Shown here piece after piece: positions 55,712 to 64,000 of a DNA stretch of 64,000 bases. Position 1 is the stretch's first letter. The number at the start of each line of letters is the position of its first letter. This DNA is from Oceaniglobus ichthyenteri (GTDB taxonomy: Bacteria > Pseudomonadota > Alphaproteobacteria > Rhodobacterales > Rhodobacteraceae). Location of the stretch: positions 1 to 64,000 of the forward strand of contig NZ_QAGK01000007.1 of assembly GCF_003057885.1 (NCBI RefSeq), in the 5' to 3' direction. The notes below the pieces were generated by a model. That model had not been told where the DNA came from and did no database searches. It worked only from the letters and a program-made list of their open reading frames with translations. A program made the translations under genes and the position numbers.

Positions 55712-55786
55712 TGGCTGGGGTGGTAGGATTCGAACCTACGATACACGGTACCAAAAACCGATGCCTTACCGCTTGGCTACACCCCA
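55712..55786 (-). tRNA. tRNA-Gln(TTG)
   Basis: The minus strand folds as a tRNA: acceptor TGGGGTG / CACCCCA, D-arm GCC...GGC, anticodon arm CGGT-TTTTGGT-ACCG (anticodon TTG), T-arm GTAGG-TTCGAAT-CCTAC and an encoded CCA end. The first anticodon-stem pair (27-43) is a T-T mismatch. Confidence 0.95.
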
Positions 55787-55863
55787 ACGTGCGCCGTTGT
55801 CTACTGTTGGTGCGCCCGCGGTGCAAGGGGTAAAAGCCAATCATTTGGTTGTTTTTGTGGATT

Positions 55864-57231
55864 TTATTCTATCGGCGCATTGCGGCGCAGAAGATCGGGG
55901 TTTGTGTCGTCGTTTCGTTCGGCCTCAATCATGTTTTCCAGGGCTTCGTCGTCGACTGCGTTCACGCCGATCACCCCTTTGGTTTCCGGGGTCGGGGCGG
56001 GTTTTTCAGCGGATTCGGTTTCGGTAATCGTTGCCGTTTCCGGGAAACCGCCGGGCAGGGCCGCGCCTTCGAGGCGGATGCGATATGTCGTGTCGGGAAT
56101 CGCAAACCCGGCTTCTTCGATGGCCTGTTTGACAAGGCGCAGCGTTTCGCCACGCGCGCGCAAAAGCGACGTTTTGCTTTGATCGATCCAGCCGGTGACC
56201 GTAAACACCACGCCCGAATCTGTCATGTCTTCGATCCAGACCGAGGTGCCCGGCGTATCCAGGGTGAACGGCATCGCGCTGACCGTTTCTTCGATCAGGC
56301 TGCGCACGGCGGCCAGATCGCTGTCGGATTCAACGCCGATCTTGAACAGGAAACGGCGTTCTCGGTTACGGGTGAAATTGACGATCCGGCTTTTGAACAC
56401 GGTCGAATTGGGAATGCGGATGTGATTGCCGTCAAAGGATAAAAGGATGGTTGCCCGGCTGGTCAGGCGAATGACCTTGCCCTGATCGCCGTTGATTTCC
56501 ACCGCATCGTTGGGCTGAAACGGTTGGCGAATCGACAGCATGATCGAGGCGATGAAATTTTCCACTGTGTCGCGCACAGCAAAACCGATGGCCAGACCAA
56601 TGATACCCGCCGCGCCAAGGATCGTGCCCAAAAGTGCTGTGGCATTCAGGATGTCCAACGCGATCACGATCCCGACAACGATAAAAACCAGCCCGACGAT
56701 TTGGCGATAGATGTTGGCGATAAACGCATTGGGCGCAAACCGTTCCCAAGGTTGATGCATCCGGGCGACGCGTAGGCCGATGAACCACACAAACGCCGCC
56801 GCCGCCACAGCCACCGCAAACAGGGGCAGCACCGCGATGGTCTGGCGCACCCGCACCTGCATCCGTTCAATCGCGGGATTCAGGCGTTTGGCAAGATCGG
56901 TGGTTTCTGTGACTTCGTCCTGAATGGTTACCACGCCATCAATGCCGGTGATCAGCTCTTCCAACCGGGCCAGGGCGGTGGCATCCACCACTTCGCCCGA
57001 TAATATGACGATGCCCGATCGCACGGAAAACATCACGCCTTCATATCCGTCCAGTTCGATCAGGATGGCGCGGATCCGTTCAGCGATGCGTGTATCGGTT
57101 GCCTGACTTTGTTCCGCATCGGTGAGGGTGCGCGTTACCTCGGCTTCGGGGGTGTCCTGGGCAATGGCGGGCAGGGGGGCGGTGACACCGATCACAAGGA
57201 TCAGCGACAAAAGGTAAACAAACGGTTTCAT
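55864..57231 (-). CDS. Mechanosensitive channel (MscS family) with BON-like periplasmic domain
   Basis: A 455-aa protein with a signal peptide (MKPFVYLLSLILVIGVTAPL, then PAIAQD). A BON-like domain covers about residues 45-110 (FSVRSGIVILSGEVVDATAL), followed by three membrane helices. The MscS pore segment GTILGAAGIIGLAIGFAVRD and beta domain DAVEINGDQGKVIRLTSRAT are complete. It should gate on membrane tension during hypo-osmotic shock. A C-terminal acidic tail (residues ~400-455) is poorly conserved. Confidence 0.88.
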   Translation of the reverse strand: MKPFVYLLSLILVIGVTAPLPAIAQDTPEAEVTRTLTDAEQSQATDTRIAERIRAILIELDGYEGVMFSVRSGIVILSGEVVDATALARLEELITGIDGVVTIQDEVTETTDLAKRLNPAIERMQVRVRQTIAVLPLFAVAVAAAAFVWFIGLRVARMHQPWERFAPNAFIANIYRQIVGLVFIVVGIVIALDILNATALLGTILGAAGIIGLAIGFAVRDTVENFIASIMLSIRQPFQPNDAVEINGDQGKVIRLTSRATILLSFDGNHIRIPNSTVFKSRIVNFTRNRERRFLFKIGVESDSDLAAVRSLIEETVSAMPFTLDTPGTSVWIEDMTDSGVVFTVTGWIDQSKTSLLRARGETLRLVKQAIEEAGFAIPDTTYRIRLEGAALPGGFPETATITETESAEKPAPTPETKGVIGVNAVDDEALENMIEAERNDDTNPDLLRRNAPIE

Positions 57232-57296
57232 CGGCCATCTTTCGCTAAACGCTTTGCGCTCAGGTTAGATGGCCGACGTGTTGGCGAAAAGCCCCC

Positions 57297-58967
57297 TTAG
57301 GCCGAAACCTGTTCGCGCAGAATCGACGCGGTGAGCGAGATCAGAAGATAAATGCCGGCAAAGATCAAAAACGCCAACAACGTGTTTTCAAAGGCGCGCG
57401 GATAGGTCGCCTCGTCTGGCGGAATCGGGGTGACACCCATCGACAGATACCGGGTTTGGCGGTTTGCTTCGATCCGGGCGGTTTCAAGCTGTTGCAAGGA
57501 TTGCTGCATCAACAGGGTGCGGGTCTGCAGATCAACCTCGGCCATGCGCAATTCGCCACTGATGCTGGCCAATGATGATGTGGTGCCGGTGTTATCGGTA
57601 AGTTGCCCGCGCAACGCGGCAATGAGATCCTGCAACCGGCTGATATCGCCCCGCACCCCGTCAACGCGCGCCTGATTGGGGCGGCGGTTATCAAGAAGCT
57701 GTTGAAGTTGCAGACGCTTTTCGGCCAACTGCACCTCGAACGTGGTGATCTGTGTCATCACGCCGCCGGTTTCTGCGGTGGGGTCAAGCACGCCCAACTG
57801 CTCTTGCAATTCAAGAACGCGGCGCTGTGCGTTCATCATTTTTTCTTCGGCCTGTTCAAAGCTGGTCATCGCGCCCTGCATCTGATCGGCGCGCAGGCGT
57901 TGGGTCAGGTTATCAACCTGTTCCTCGGCATATTCGATCAGCTTTTCGGACCACTCGGCGCTTACCTCGGGGCTGGCGGCAACAACCTCCATCTTGATGA
58001 TGCCTTCGGACGGATCATAGCCGATTTCAACATTGCTGCTGAACACTTTGTACGCCTGTTCGTTGGTCGGATTTTCCGGCAGGCGTTGAATGGCGTCGAT
58101 TTCGGGGTTGGCGAAATGCGCCTTGAACCCCAAATCCCGATCCAGACGCAGCATCGCATCGCGTGACATCAAATAACTTTGCACGGCGATGGAATCCTGG
58201 CTGGTGGCAAATCCGGTGCCCGAAAACAGACCACCCAAACCGCCGGTGGCCTGGGAATCGGCCTGTTGGATCACAAATTCGGATTTCGTGGCATACATCG
58301 GTGTGGCAATGACAAAAAAGTAATACCCGGCCAAAAGCGTGGGAAGCCCGACCAAAAACGCCAGCCGACTGAACAAAAGGGCCATCTTGCGGCGGCGGCG
58401 GCGTGAGATATCGCGCTGAATGCTTTGAATTTCCTGCGCCCGGGTGGCGCGCGGATCGGGCAGGGGGCCGGGTGATGTGGGCAGGCCAACCTGGGTGGAT
58501 GGCATGTGATCGGGCTGCCGGGTCTGGGGCAATTGCACGCGCCCCGTGTTGGGCTGATCCGACCCTTGCTGTGGCACCACAAGCTCTAGCATATTGGCGC
58601 GCTCAAACGGATCTATCCCTTTGGCACGCAACAATAAAACCGCTTCGAAATCAGTGCTGGGCGACAGATCGTGTTTTTGTGCCAGCCGCCGTGCCATGCG
58701 CAATTGGCGCCCGGTCAGACCCTCTTTGCGCAGGGCGGTCATGGCGTCGTCTGGTGACGTTTCTTCGGGCTTTGCTGGGCTGTCTACCTCATGGTCTGGC
58801 GCGGGAGCGGGGGTTTTTTGCAAGATGTCATCCGACATATCCGGGGCGCGCACGGGCTGTGCCGCCTCTTGCGGTTCAACCCCTGCATCCTCAACCTCAG
58901 CCGTGCCTGTGGCCAGGGGGCTGGAACGGCGAATGCGGAACTTTCTAACTTTGGGTTTCGTAGTCAT
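57297..58967 (-). CDS. Capsule polysaccharide export inner-membrane protein (KpsE/CtrB/Wzz type)
   Basis: A 556-aa protein starting MTTKPKVRKFRIRRSSPLAT at 58967. After a long proline-rich cytoplasmic part (to about residue 190) comes a transmembrane helix (LAFLVGLPTLLAGYYFFVIA), a large periplasmic coiled-coil (MMNAQRRVLELQEQLGVLDP) and a C-terminal helix (FENTLLAFLIFAGIYLLISL). This is the polysaccharide co-polymerase layout of KpsE. It overlaps the ABC ATPase gene by 23 bp. No KpsM-type permease gene is seen beside it. Confidence 0.85.
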   Translation of the reverse strand: MTTKPKVRKFRIRRSSPLATGTAEVEDAGVEPQEAAQPVRAPDMSDDILQKTPAPAPDHEVDSPAKPEETSPDDAMTALRKEGLTGRQLRMARRLAQKHDLSPSTDFEAVLLLRAKGIDPFERANMLELVVPQQGSDQPNTGRVQLPQTRQPDHMPSTQVGLPTSPGPLPDPRATRAQEIQSIQRDISRRRRRKMALLFSRLAFLVGLPTLLAGYYFFVIATPMYATKSEFVIQQADSQATGGLGGLFSGTGFATSQDSIAVQSYLMSRDAMLRLDRDLGFKAHFANPEIDAIQRLPENPTNEQAYKVFSSNVEIGYDPSEGIIKMEVVAASPEVSAEWSEKLIEYAEEQVDNLTQRLRADQMQGAMTSFEQAEEKMMNAQRRVLELQEQLGVLDPTAETGGVMTQITTFEVQLAEKRLQLQQLLDNRRPNQARVDGVRGDISRLQDLIAALRGQLTDNTGTTSSLASISGELRMAEVDLQTRTLLMQQSLQQLETARIEANRQTRYLSMGVTPIPPDEATYPRAFENTLLAFLIFAGIYLLISLTASILREQVSA

Positions 58968-59604
58968 AAAGCTGCTTCGCCTCTTCCAATGTGTCAAACA
59001 TATGCAACCGCCCATCCATCAGAACGGCCGCAGATCGACAGAATTTCTCAAGCGTTTCCGCCTGATGCGATACCACCACGATGGTAGAGTTTTCGAGCCG
59101 TTCACGCAGAATGGTGCCTGCCTTTTTGTTGAATTCCACGTCGGTGGTCGAGGGCATGCCCTCATCAATCAGGTATATATCAAATTCCAGTGCCAAAAGC
59201 AGGGCGAACGACAATCGCGCCCGCATCCCGGCCGAATAGGTGCCCACGGGCATATCGAAATATTCGCCCAGACCGCACAGCCATCGGCAGAATGCCTCAA
59301 GGTAATCGGGGTCCATCGCGTAAAGTTTGGCGATGAACCGGGCGTTTTCGGTGCCCGACAATCGCCCGACAACCCCGCCCATGAATCCCAAAGGAAACGA
59401 AATGCGGCTGGTGCGGGTGATGGTGCCTTCGTCGGGTTTTTCCAACCCCGCCATCATGTTGATCAGGGTGGTTTTACCAGTGCCGTTGGGGGCCAGAATA
59501 CCCAATGAATTGCCCAACTCCACGCGAAACGACGCGCGGTTCAGAATCACCTTGTGGTGTGATCCTGTCCAAAAGGACTTGGAAACATTGTCAAATTCGA
59601 TCAT
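58945..59604 (-). CDS. Polysaccharide export ABC transporter ATPase (KpsT type)
   Basis: A 219-aa ATPase with Walker A GILAPNGTGKTTLINM, signature YSAGMRARLSFALLLALEF and Walker B IYLIDEGMPS, the latter sequence being typical of KpsT/CtrD. It would energise capsular polysaccharide export together with the KpsE-like protein whose gene it overlaps. Confidence 0.9.
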   Translation of the reverse strand: MIEFDNVSKSFWTGSHHKVILNRASFRVELGNSLGILAPNGTGKTTLINMMAGLEKPDEGTITRTSRISFPLGFMGGVVGRLSGTENARFIAKLYAMDPDYLEAFCRWLCGLGEYFDMPVGTYSAGMRARLSFALLLALEFDIYLIDEGMPSTTDVEFNKKAGTILRERLENSTIVVVSHQAETLEKFCRSAAVLMDGRLHMFDTLEEAKQLYDYETQS

Positions 59605-59770
59605 CTGCGCCCCGGCGCCTACTCTGGTGGCCCACCCTTAACGCAAAGTGGTTAACGCCATGCATACCCGCCCAATTGGGCCAGATTATGACACGGTTTT
59701 CCAAAATCCGACAGGTTTTCCCAAGCATCTTAGGTAAATCGGCGTGCCTTTTGGGCGCAATCGCGCAAGA

Positions 59771-61099
59771 TCAGCCGCCTTGCTTGCGCACTCCGGTCAA
59801 TTTGCCGACAATAATCGCCAACAGCGCGGCGCCAAAGCTGAAAAGCGCGCCCATTTTCGCCGCATCCTGGATCTGACCCGTCGGAAACGCAACCGAGGCC
59901 ACGAATAGCGAAACGGTAAACCCGATCGCCGCGACGCAGCCGATCACCAACAGATCCGCCATCCGCATCCCGGCCGGAAGGCCCAGCCGCATCGGCCCCG
60001 CCGCCAACCAGCCAAACAGGAATATACCGGCCGGTTTGCCAGTCAGCAGCCCGGCCAGAACCGCCCATGTCGGCGCGCCGATTGCACCAAATTCAACTCC
60101 CGCGTTCAAGAAACCAAACAGAAACAGGATGATTTCAACCGGATGTTTCAACAGGTTCTGGGTGTGGTTCAACAGGTCGGTCAGATATTGTTCTGCCTCG
60201 CTGAATATTCCAAAGGCGCGGTCGGCATGGGGCAGGGTGGGCACAATCGGCAACAGCCCCAATGCCGGGTGCAGACCGCTTTTCTGAAATGCCCACCAGC
60301 TGACGCAACCCGCCAGAAGATATGGCCAGAACGACAGTTTTTCGCGCACCCAGGTTGATCTGATACGCAGTTGGTTACCTTTGTCCAACTTGCGCGGCAG
60401 CCAGTTGAACAGAACAAAAACTGCGACCGCCGCGGCCAATGACCATAACAGCATGAATGGCGCCAAATCGCCCGACGGATAAAATACCGCCAGAATGATC
60501 AGCCCCGCCGCATCATCGGCGATCGCCAACAGCAAAAGAAACCTTACCGCGGGATGGCCCGCGCCAAACACGATGCGCCCCACAAGATAACTGAACGCGA
60601 TATCCGTGGCTGTGGGAATGGCCCAGCCACGCGCCAAAGCGTCATAGGTTTCAGACCCGAACACGAAATAGGCCAGACCCAGGTACACAACGACCGGGCC
60701 CAGCATGCCGCCCAATGTCGCCACCAAAGGCGTGGCTGCCTTTTTGCCGCGCAGGGCGCCGTTTTTCAGGATCACCGCCTCCCATACTTCTTTGCCCGCG
60801 ACAGCAAAGAAGAAGGCCATCAATACATCGTTCACCAGGTAGTGCGGGGTGATCACCCGTTCGACATCACCGATGGAATCAATCCCGAAATTACCGGCGT
60901 AATTCTCCATCCAATATGCGGTATCGACACCGGCAAAGTTATTGAACCACAGGGGGTATTCCACAAAATGGCGATAGGATTGAGCATCGACATTTGCCCA
61001 GATCAGCGCAAGCGCGGCGCCAACGACCAACAATATCGAATAGTTGGTGACGTAATTCCAAACCCGGTACATCCCGAAATCCCCTGATGGTGCCCGCAC
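59771..61099 (-). CDS. nhaA: Na+/H+ antiporter NhaA
   Basis: A 442-aa protein with ~12 helices. The paired catalytic aspartates occur in LLLLAIADDAAGLIILAVFY, and the family blocks PTATDIAFSYLVGRIVFGAG and GKPAGIFLFGWLAAG are present. It exports Na+ in exchange for H+, consistent with a marine organism. It seems monocistronic. Confidence 0.93.
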   Translation of the reverse strand: MRAPSGDFGMYRVWNYVTNYSILLVVGAALALIWANVDAQSYRHFVEYPLWFNNFAGVDTAYWMENYAGNFGIDSIGDVERVITPHYLVNDVLMAFFFAVAGKEVWEAVILKNGALRGKKAATPLVATLGGMLGPVVVYLGLAYFVFGSETYDALARGWAIPTATDIAFSYLVGRIVFGAGHPAVRFLLLLAIADDAAGLIILAVFYPSGDLAPFMLLWSLAAAVAVFVLFNWLPRKLDKGNQLRIRSTWVREKLSFWPYLLAGCVSWWAFQKSGLHPALGLLPIVPTLPHADRAFGIFSEAEQYLTDLLNHTQNLLKHPVEIILFLFGFLNAGVEFGAIGAPTWAVLAGLLTGKPAGIFLFGWLAAGPMRLGLPAGMRMADLLVIGCVAAIGFTVSLFVASVAFPTGQIQDAAKMGALFSFGAALLAIIVGKLTGVRKQGG

Positions 61100-61158
61100 G
61101 GAGACCTAGATCAGCCGAATGTTCAGAGCAACCGCAATAGGCGGATGTAGGGCGGCGG

Positions 61159-62193
61159 TTATACCACTGCGGCCCAGACCAGCCCGGCCAAAACCGCCCC
61201 GACCATGGCAATCGCCAGATAGGCGGCAAAAACCCGCCCCCTGACCAGCGCCCAAACCGCAATCGCGGCCGGAATACAGCTGACTCCACCCGCCAACATG
61301 AACGACATCGCCGCACCCGGCGCCATCCCCTGTGCCAACAGCGCATCGACCAGCGGCACGGCGGCATAACCGTTCAGATAGGCAGGCGCGCCAACAACAG
61401 CGCCCAGCAAAATTGGGGTGATACCCGTACCGCCAAGCACCGAGGCCACCCAATCGGCAGGCACATAGCGCAGCATCAGCGCCTCGAAGATATAGGCAAG
61501 GGTCAACCATTTGGTCAGAAACAGCCCGTTTTCGATTGCTGTATCGCGGAACGTGTCGCGGCGCGCATCTTGGGTCCAAAACCGCCACACGGGTTGGCCC
61601 GAAAATGGTTTTGCCGCGCCACAGCATCCTTTGCGCGTGGGTTGTGGTTTTAACGGATCGGCAAAGACCGGCGTGTTGGCGAACACCATCACGGTAAACC
61701 CGCCCAGCAGGCCCAGCCCAACTGCGGCCAAGGTTTTGGCCACGGCAAAATCAAACCCCAGGGTGCCGGCGGTGATGGCAAACTGCGCCGGGTCCATCAG
61801 CGGCGAGGCCAGCCAAAACGCCATGACGGCACTGAGTGGCGCGCCCACCGCCAACAGCGCGGCGATAAAGGGGATGACTTCGCAACTGCAAAATGGCGCC
61901 ATGCCGCCCAGCAGTGCCGCCAGAACGATCATCCGCGATTGGCGGCCTTCAAACGCGCGGGCCAACAGGTTTTCCGCACCTGTCGCCTTGAGATAGGCGA
62001 CCGCAAGCACGGCAAAAATGATGAACGGCGCAGTGTGCAGGATCGCGTTCAGCGCAAAGGTAATGGTTGGCCACACTTGTGGAAAATCGAGCACGGCAAC
62101 ACTCAACAAAACCACCGCGCTGATCGTCCAGGCAGTGCGAAACACCGAAGGAACCGCCAGGGTAAGCGGCGTGTCATGGGAATGGTCAGTCAT
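61159..62193 (-). CDS. ArsP/DUF318-type permease
   Basis: A 344-aa permease starting MTDHSHDTPLTLAVPSVFRT at 62193. It has eight or more helices and the conserved GGMAPFCSCEVIPFIAALLA block characteristic of this family, some members of which export trivalent organoarsenicals (ArsP). A CCGAAKPF cysteine pair lies in the central loop. Coupling to an overlapping ArsR regulator supports a metal(loid) efflux role; the substrate is inferred. Confidence 0.82.
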   Translation of the reverse strand: MTDHSHDTPLTLAVPSVFRTAWTISAVVLLSVAVLDFPQVWPTITFALNAILHTAPFIIFAVLAVAYLKATGAENLLARAFEGRQSRMIVLAALLGGMAPFCSCEVIPFIAALLAVGAPLSAVMAFWLASPLMDPAQFAITAGTLGFDFAVAKTLAAVGLGLLGGFTVMVFANTPVFADPLKPQPTRKGCCGAAKPFSGQPVWRFWTQDARRDTFRDTAIENGLFLTKWLTLAYIFEALMLRYVPADWVASVLGGTGITPILLGAVVGAPAYLNGYAAVPLVDALLAQGMAPGAAMSFMLAGGVSCIPAAIAVWALVRGRVFAAYLAIAMVGAVLAGLVWAAVV

Positions 62194-62527
62194 GGTTGTG
62201 CCCTTCTGCATCATCGCAATCGGCGCAGCATTCGCGCAAAAGATAGGCCGACAGCGCGCCAACCCGGCCATATTCGACCGCCGCGCAAATGATCGACCGC
62301 CCCTGGCGCACCTGGCTGACCAAACCGGCCTGCGACAGCACGCGCATGTGGTGGGTCAGGGTTGATCCGGTCACGCCGGATTTTTCGCCCAACTGACCAA
62401 TGCTTAACCCATCCGGCCCGGCGCGCACCAACGTGCCAAGCACCGCAAGGCGTTGTTCCGAACCCAAGGCGGCAAAGGTTGATGCCGCTTCTTCGATTGT
62501 CATGTCTGCCTGTCGAAATGTTTTCAT
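62186..62527 (-). CDS. ArsR-family metalloregulator
   Basis: A 113-aa winged-helix repressor: FAALGSEQRLAVLGTLVRAG, then GEKSGVTGSTLTHHMRVLSQ. A C-terminal cysteine/histidine cluster (ECCADCDDAEGHNHD) could bind metal. It overlaps the permease gene by 8 bp. A 10-bp-arm palindrome covers its start codon, implying autorepression. Confidence 0.9.
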   Translation of the reverse strand: MKTFRQADMTIEEAASTFAALGSEQRLAVLGTLVRAGPDGLSIGQLGEKSGVTGSTLTHHMRVLSQAGLVSQVRQGRSIICAAVEYGRVGALSAYLLRECCADCDDAEGHNHD

Positions 62528-62549
62528 ATTTCTATCATTATAGAAATAT
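62526..62549. promoter_or_regulatory. ArsR operator over the arsR start
   Basis: Arms ATATTTCTAT and ATAGAAATAT around CATT form a perfect inverted repeat that begins inside the arsR initiation codon. Size and A/T content match ArsR/SmtB operators. Confidence 0.72.
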
Positions 62550-62615
62550 AGAATTGATGCAAGCCCCGAAAAAGTTTGCTAAGTCTGGGGCGCAAACCAT
62601 CAAGGCCCATACAGA

Positions 62616-63209
62616 ATGGACGAGTCAGAAGAATTCATCGCCCTTAAATCCCGCATCGCCCGCTGTGAAATCTGCGCGGACCTGCCACTTGGGCCGAAAC
62701 CATTGTTTCAACTGCATGAAAAGGCGCGCATTCTGCTTGCCGGTCAGGCGCCGGGGCGGGTGACACATATGCGCGGCCGCCCGTTTGACGATGCGTCGGG
62801 GGATCGGTTGCGCGCCTGGATGGGGGTGGATCGCGATACGTTTTATGACAATCCAAAAATCGCGATTTTTCCGATGGGGCTGTGTTTTCCGGGGGTGGGC
62901 AAGGGCGGCGATGCCCCGCCGCGTGCAATTTGTGCGCAAACCTGGCGCGCCACCGTGATTGCCGCGCTTTCCCGGATTGATCTGACCCTTGTGTTGGGTC
63001 GATATGCGATTGCCTGGCATCTGCCGGATCAGAAATCGAAAAACATTGCCGATATTCTGGACCGCGCGACGCCCGAAACCGATGATACGCTTGTTTTGCC
63101 CCATCCCAGCCCGCGCAACAATCGGTGGCTGCGCCAACATCCCACGTTCGAAGCCGACATCGTGCCGGTCATTCAGCGCCGGATCGCCGCCCTTCTTGCT
63201 GCGGACTGA
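62616..63209 (+). CDS. Uracil-DNA glycosylase family protein
   Basis: A 197-aa protein starting MDESEEFIALKSRIARCEIC. It has the superfamily motif ILLAGQAPGRVTHMRGRPFD and the C-terminal LPHPSPRNNRWLRQHPTFEA, where the catalytic-loop His follows LP. Its N-terminal cysteines (CEIC) are fewer than the four that bind [4Fe-4S] in family 4/5 enzymes. The repair specificity is unclear. Confidence 0.85.
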   Translation: MDESEEFIALKSRIARCEICADLPLGPKPLFQLHEKARILLAGQAPGRVTHMRGRPFDDASGDRLRAWMGVDRDTFYDNPKIAIFPMGLCFPGVGKGGDAPPRAICAQTWRATVIAALSRIDLTLVLGRYAIAWHLPDQKSKNIADILDRATPETDDTLVLPHPSPRNNRWLRQHPTFEADIVPVIQRRIAALLAAD

Positions 63210-63284
63210 CCGAGATATATCTTTGGCTTGAACACGCGGCGTCGGGGCCATACCGCTGTGCCAACCACAATATGAGGATCAACC

Positions 63285-64000
63285 ATGACGCAAACGCCAT
63301 TGGATCACGCCCATGCCGCCATGGAGGCCGGAGGCGATAGCGAACGGTTGGCGTTTTACGAACGCCTTGCCGATGGTGAACTGTTCATGATGCTTGACGC
63401 CGAACCCGAGGGCGATCAGATCGCGCCTGCGATCTTTGATACTGGCGAAGGCCGGTTTGTATTGGTTTTCGACCGCGAGGCACGATTGGCGCAATTCGCC
63501 GGGCAAATCACCCCCTATGCCGCACTGTCGGGGCGGGTGATCGCCGCGATGTTGGCAGGGCAGGGGTTGGGATTGGCGCTGAACCCCGATGTGGCGCCGT
63601 CATCGTTTCTGGTGCCGGCCGATGGTATTGCCTGGTTGGCCGAAACCCTTGCCGAAACCCCGAATGAGGTTGAGGCGCGGCCGCGCGAAATCACCGTGCC
63701 CCATGGTTTGCCCGAGGTGTTGTTGCGCGCTTTGGATGCCAAATTGGCCACGGCCAGCGGCATGGCGCGCATGGCCTATCTGGTCGGGGCGCAATACGAA
63801 ACCACATCGTCGCATCTGTTGGCGTTCATCGATCCGGCACCGGGGGCCGAACCGGCCCTGGCCCGCGCCACCGGCGAGGCGCTGACATTTTCCGGAATCG
63901 AGGCGGGCGTGCTGGACGTTGGTTTTTTCTCGGCATCCGACCCGTTCGCCGCCCGTTTGGCCCGGGTCGGATTGCGGTTTGATCTGCCCGAGGTCGAAAT
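63285..64000 (+). CDS. SseB-like protein (C-terminus beyond the window)
   Basis: It starts MTQTPLDHAHAAMEAGGDSE after TGAGGA, and 238 codons are visible before the window ends. The first ~120 residues match the SseB N-terminal domain (FYERLADGELFMMLDAEPEG and ALSGRVIAAMLAGQGLGLAL). A second domain begins near VPHGLPEVLLRALDAKLATA. Function in alphaproteobacteria is not established. Confidence 0.8.
   Translation, partial: MTQTPLDHAHAAMEAGGDSERLAFYERLADGELFMMLDAEPEGDQIAPAIFDTGEGRFVLVFDREARLAQFAGQITPYAALSGRVIAAMLAGQGLGLALNPDVAPSSFLVPADGIAWLAETLAETPNEVEARPREITVPHGLPEVLLRALDAKLATASGMARMAYLVGAQYETTSSHLLAFIDPAPGAEPALARATGEALTFSGIEAGVLDVGFFSASDPFAARLARVGLRFDLPEVE

Overview
The window reads as DNA of a Rhodobacterales (roseobacter-type) alphaproteobacterium. 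The clues are a repABC replication/partition cassette, a trimethylamine monooxygenase, a cbb3 oxidase operon in ccoI-S-N-O-Q-P order, a UbiT/U/V anaerobic ubiquinone set, and dense IS3/IS5/IS30/IS256/IS630 debris. This assignment is inferred from gene content only.

Layout. 1-1156 is IS debris. 2014-4390 (minus) is a complete mesX-mesD pair (oxygen-dependent, folate- and B12-independent methionine synthase) behind a cobalamin riboswitch, with tmm divergent at 4765-6123. 6292-13334 (minus) is ccoISNOQP plus two small membrane genes. 13808-17210 is a ring-cleaving dioxygenase/esterase/GNAT/pirin operon with a divergent HxlR regulator. 17625-20806 (plus) holds a PRC-barrel gene and a phospholipid-type operon (plsC, cdsA, unknown, CDP-alcohol transferase). 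A Fic protein follows at 21125. 22475-29270 is a shikimate/quinate import and catabolism cluster (tctCBA, shikimate dehydrogenase family, 3-dehydroshikimate dehydratase) with a TetR regulator. 29351-33211 is repABC with two parS-like palindromes. 33585-38300 holds decayed genes around an intact gamma-glutamyltransferase. 38583-45875 is an apparent FNR-type regulon: P450, a Crp/Fnr regulator, DUF2478, ubiV, ubiU, ubiT and divergent ubiD-ubiX. 46042-47458 is IS debris. 47459-49669 is a second copy of riboswitch-mesX-mesD with mesD truncated. 49730-53792 is nrdHIEF with its own cobalamin riboswitch and two NrdR boxes. A complete IS3-type element and tRNA-Gln follow. The right end (55.8-64 kb) carries mscS, kpsE/kpsT-like genes, nhaA, an ArsP-like permease with an ArsR regulator, a uracil-DNA glycosylase family gene and sseB.

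How it fits together. Two B12-independent enzymes (class Ib ribonucleotide reductase and MesX/MesD) lie next to each other, each behind a cobalamin riboswitch. This is a compact B12-bypass locus, expected to switch on when cobalamin is short. The mes segment occurs twice as 2.2-kb direct repeats exactly 45,202 bp apart, and the repABC cassette lies between them. The simplest reading is a repABC replicon integrated by, or excisable by, homologous recombination through mesXD. A second theme is low-oxygen life: cbb3 oxidase, O2-independent ubiquinone hydroxylation (UbiTUV) and an FNR-type regulator whose likely binding site separates ubiT from ubiD.
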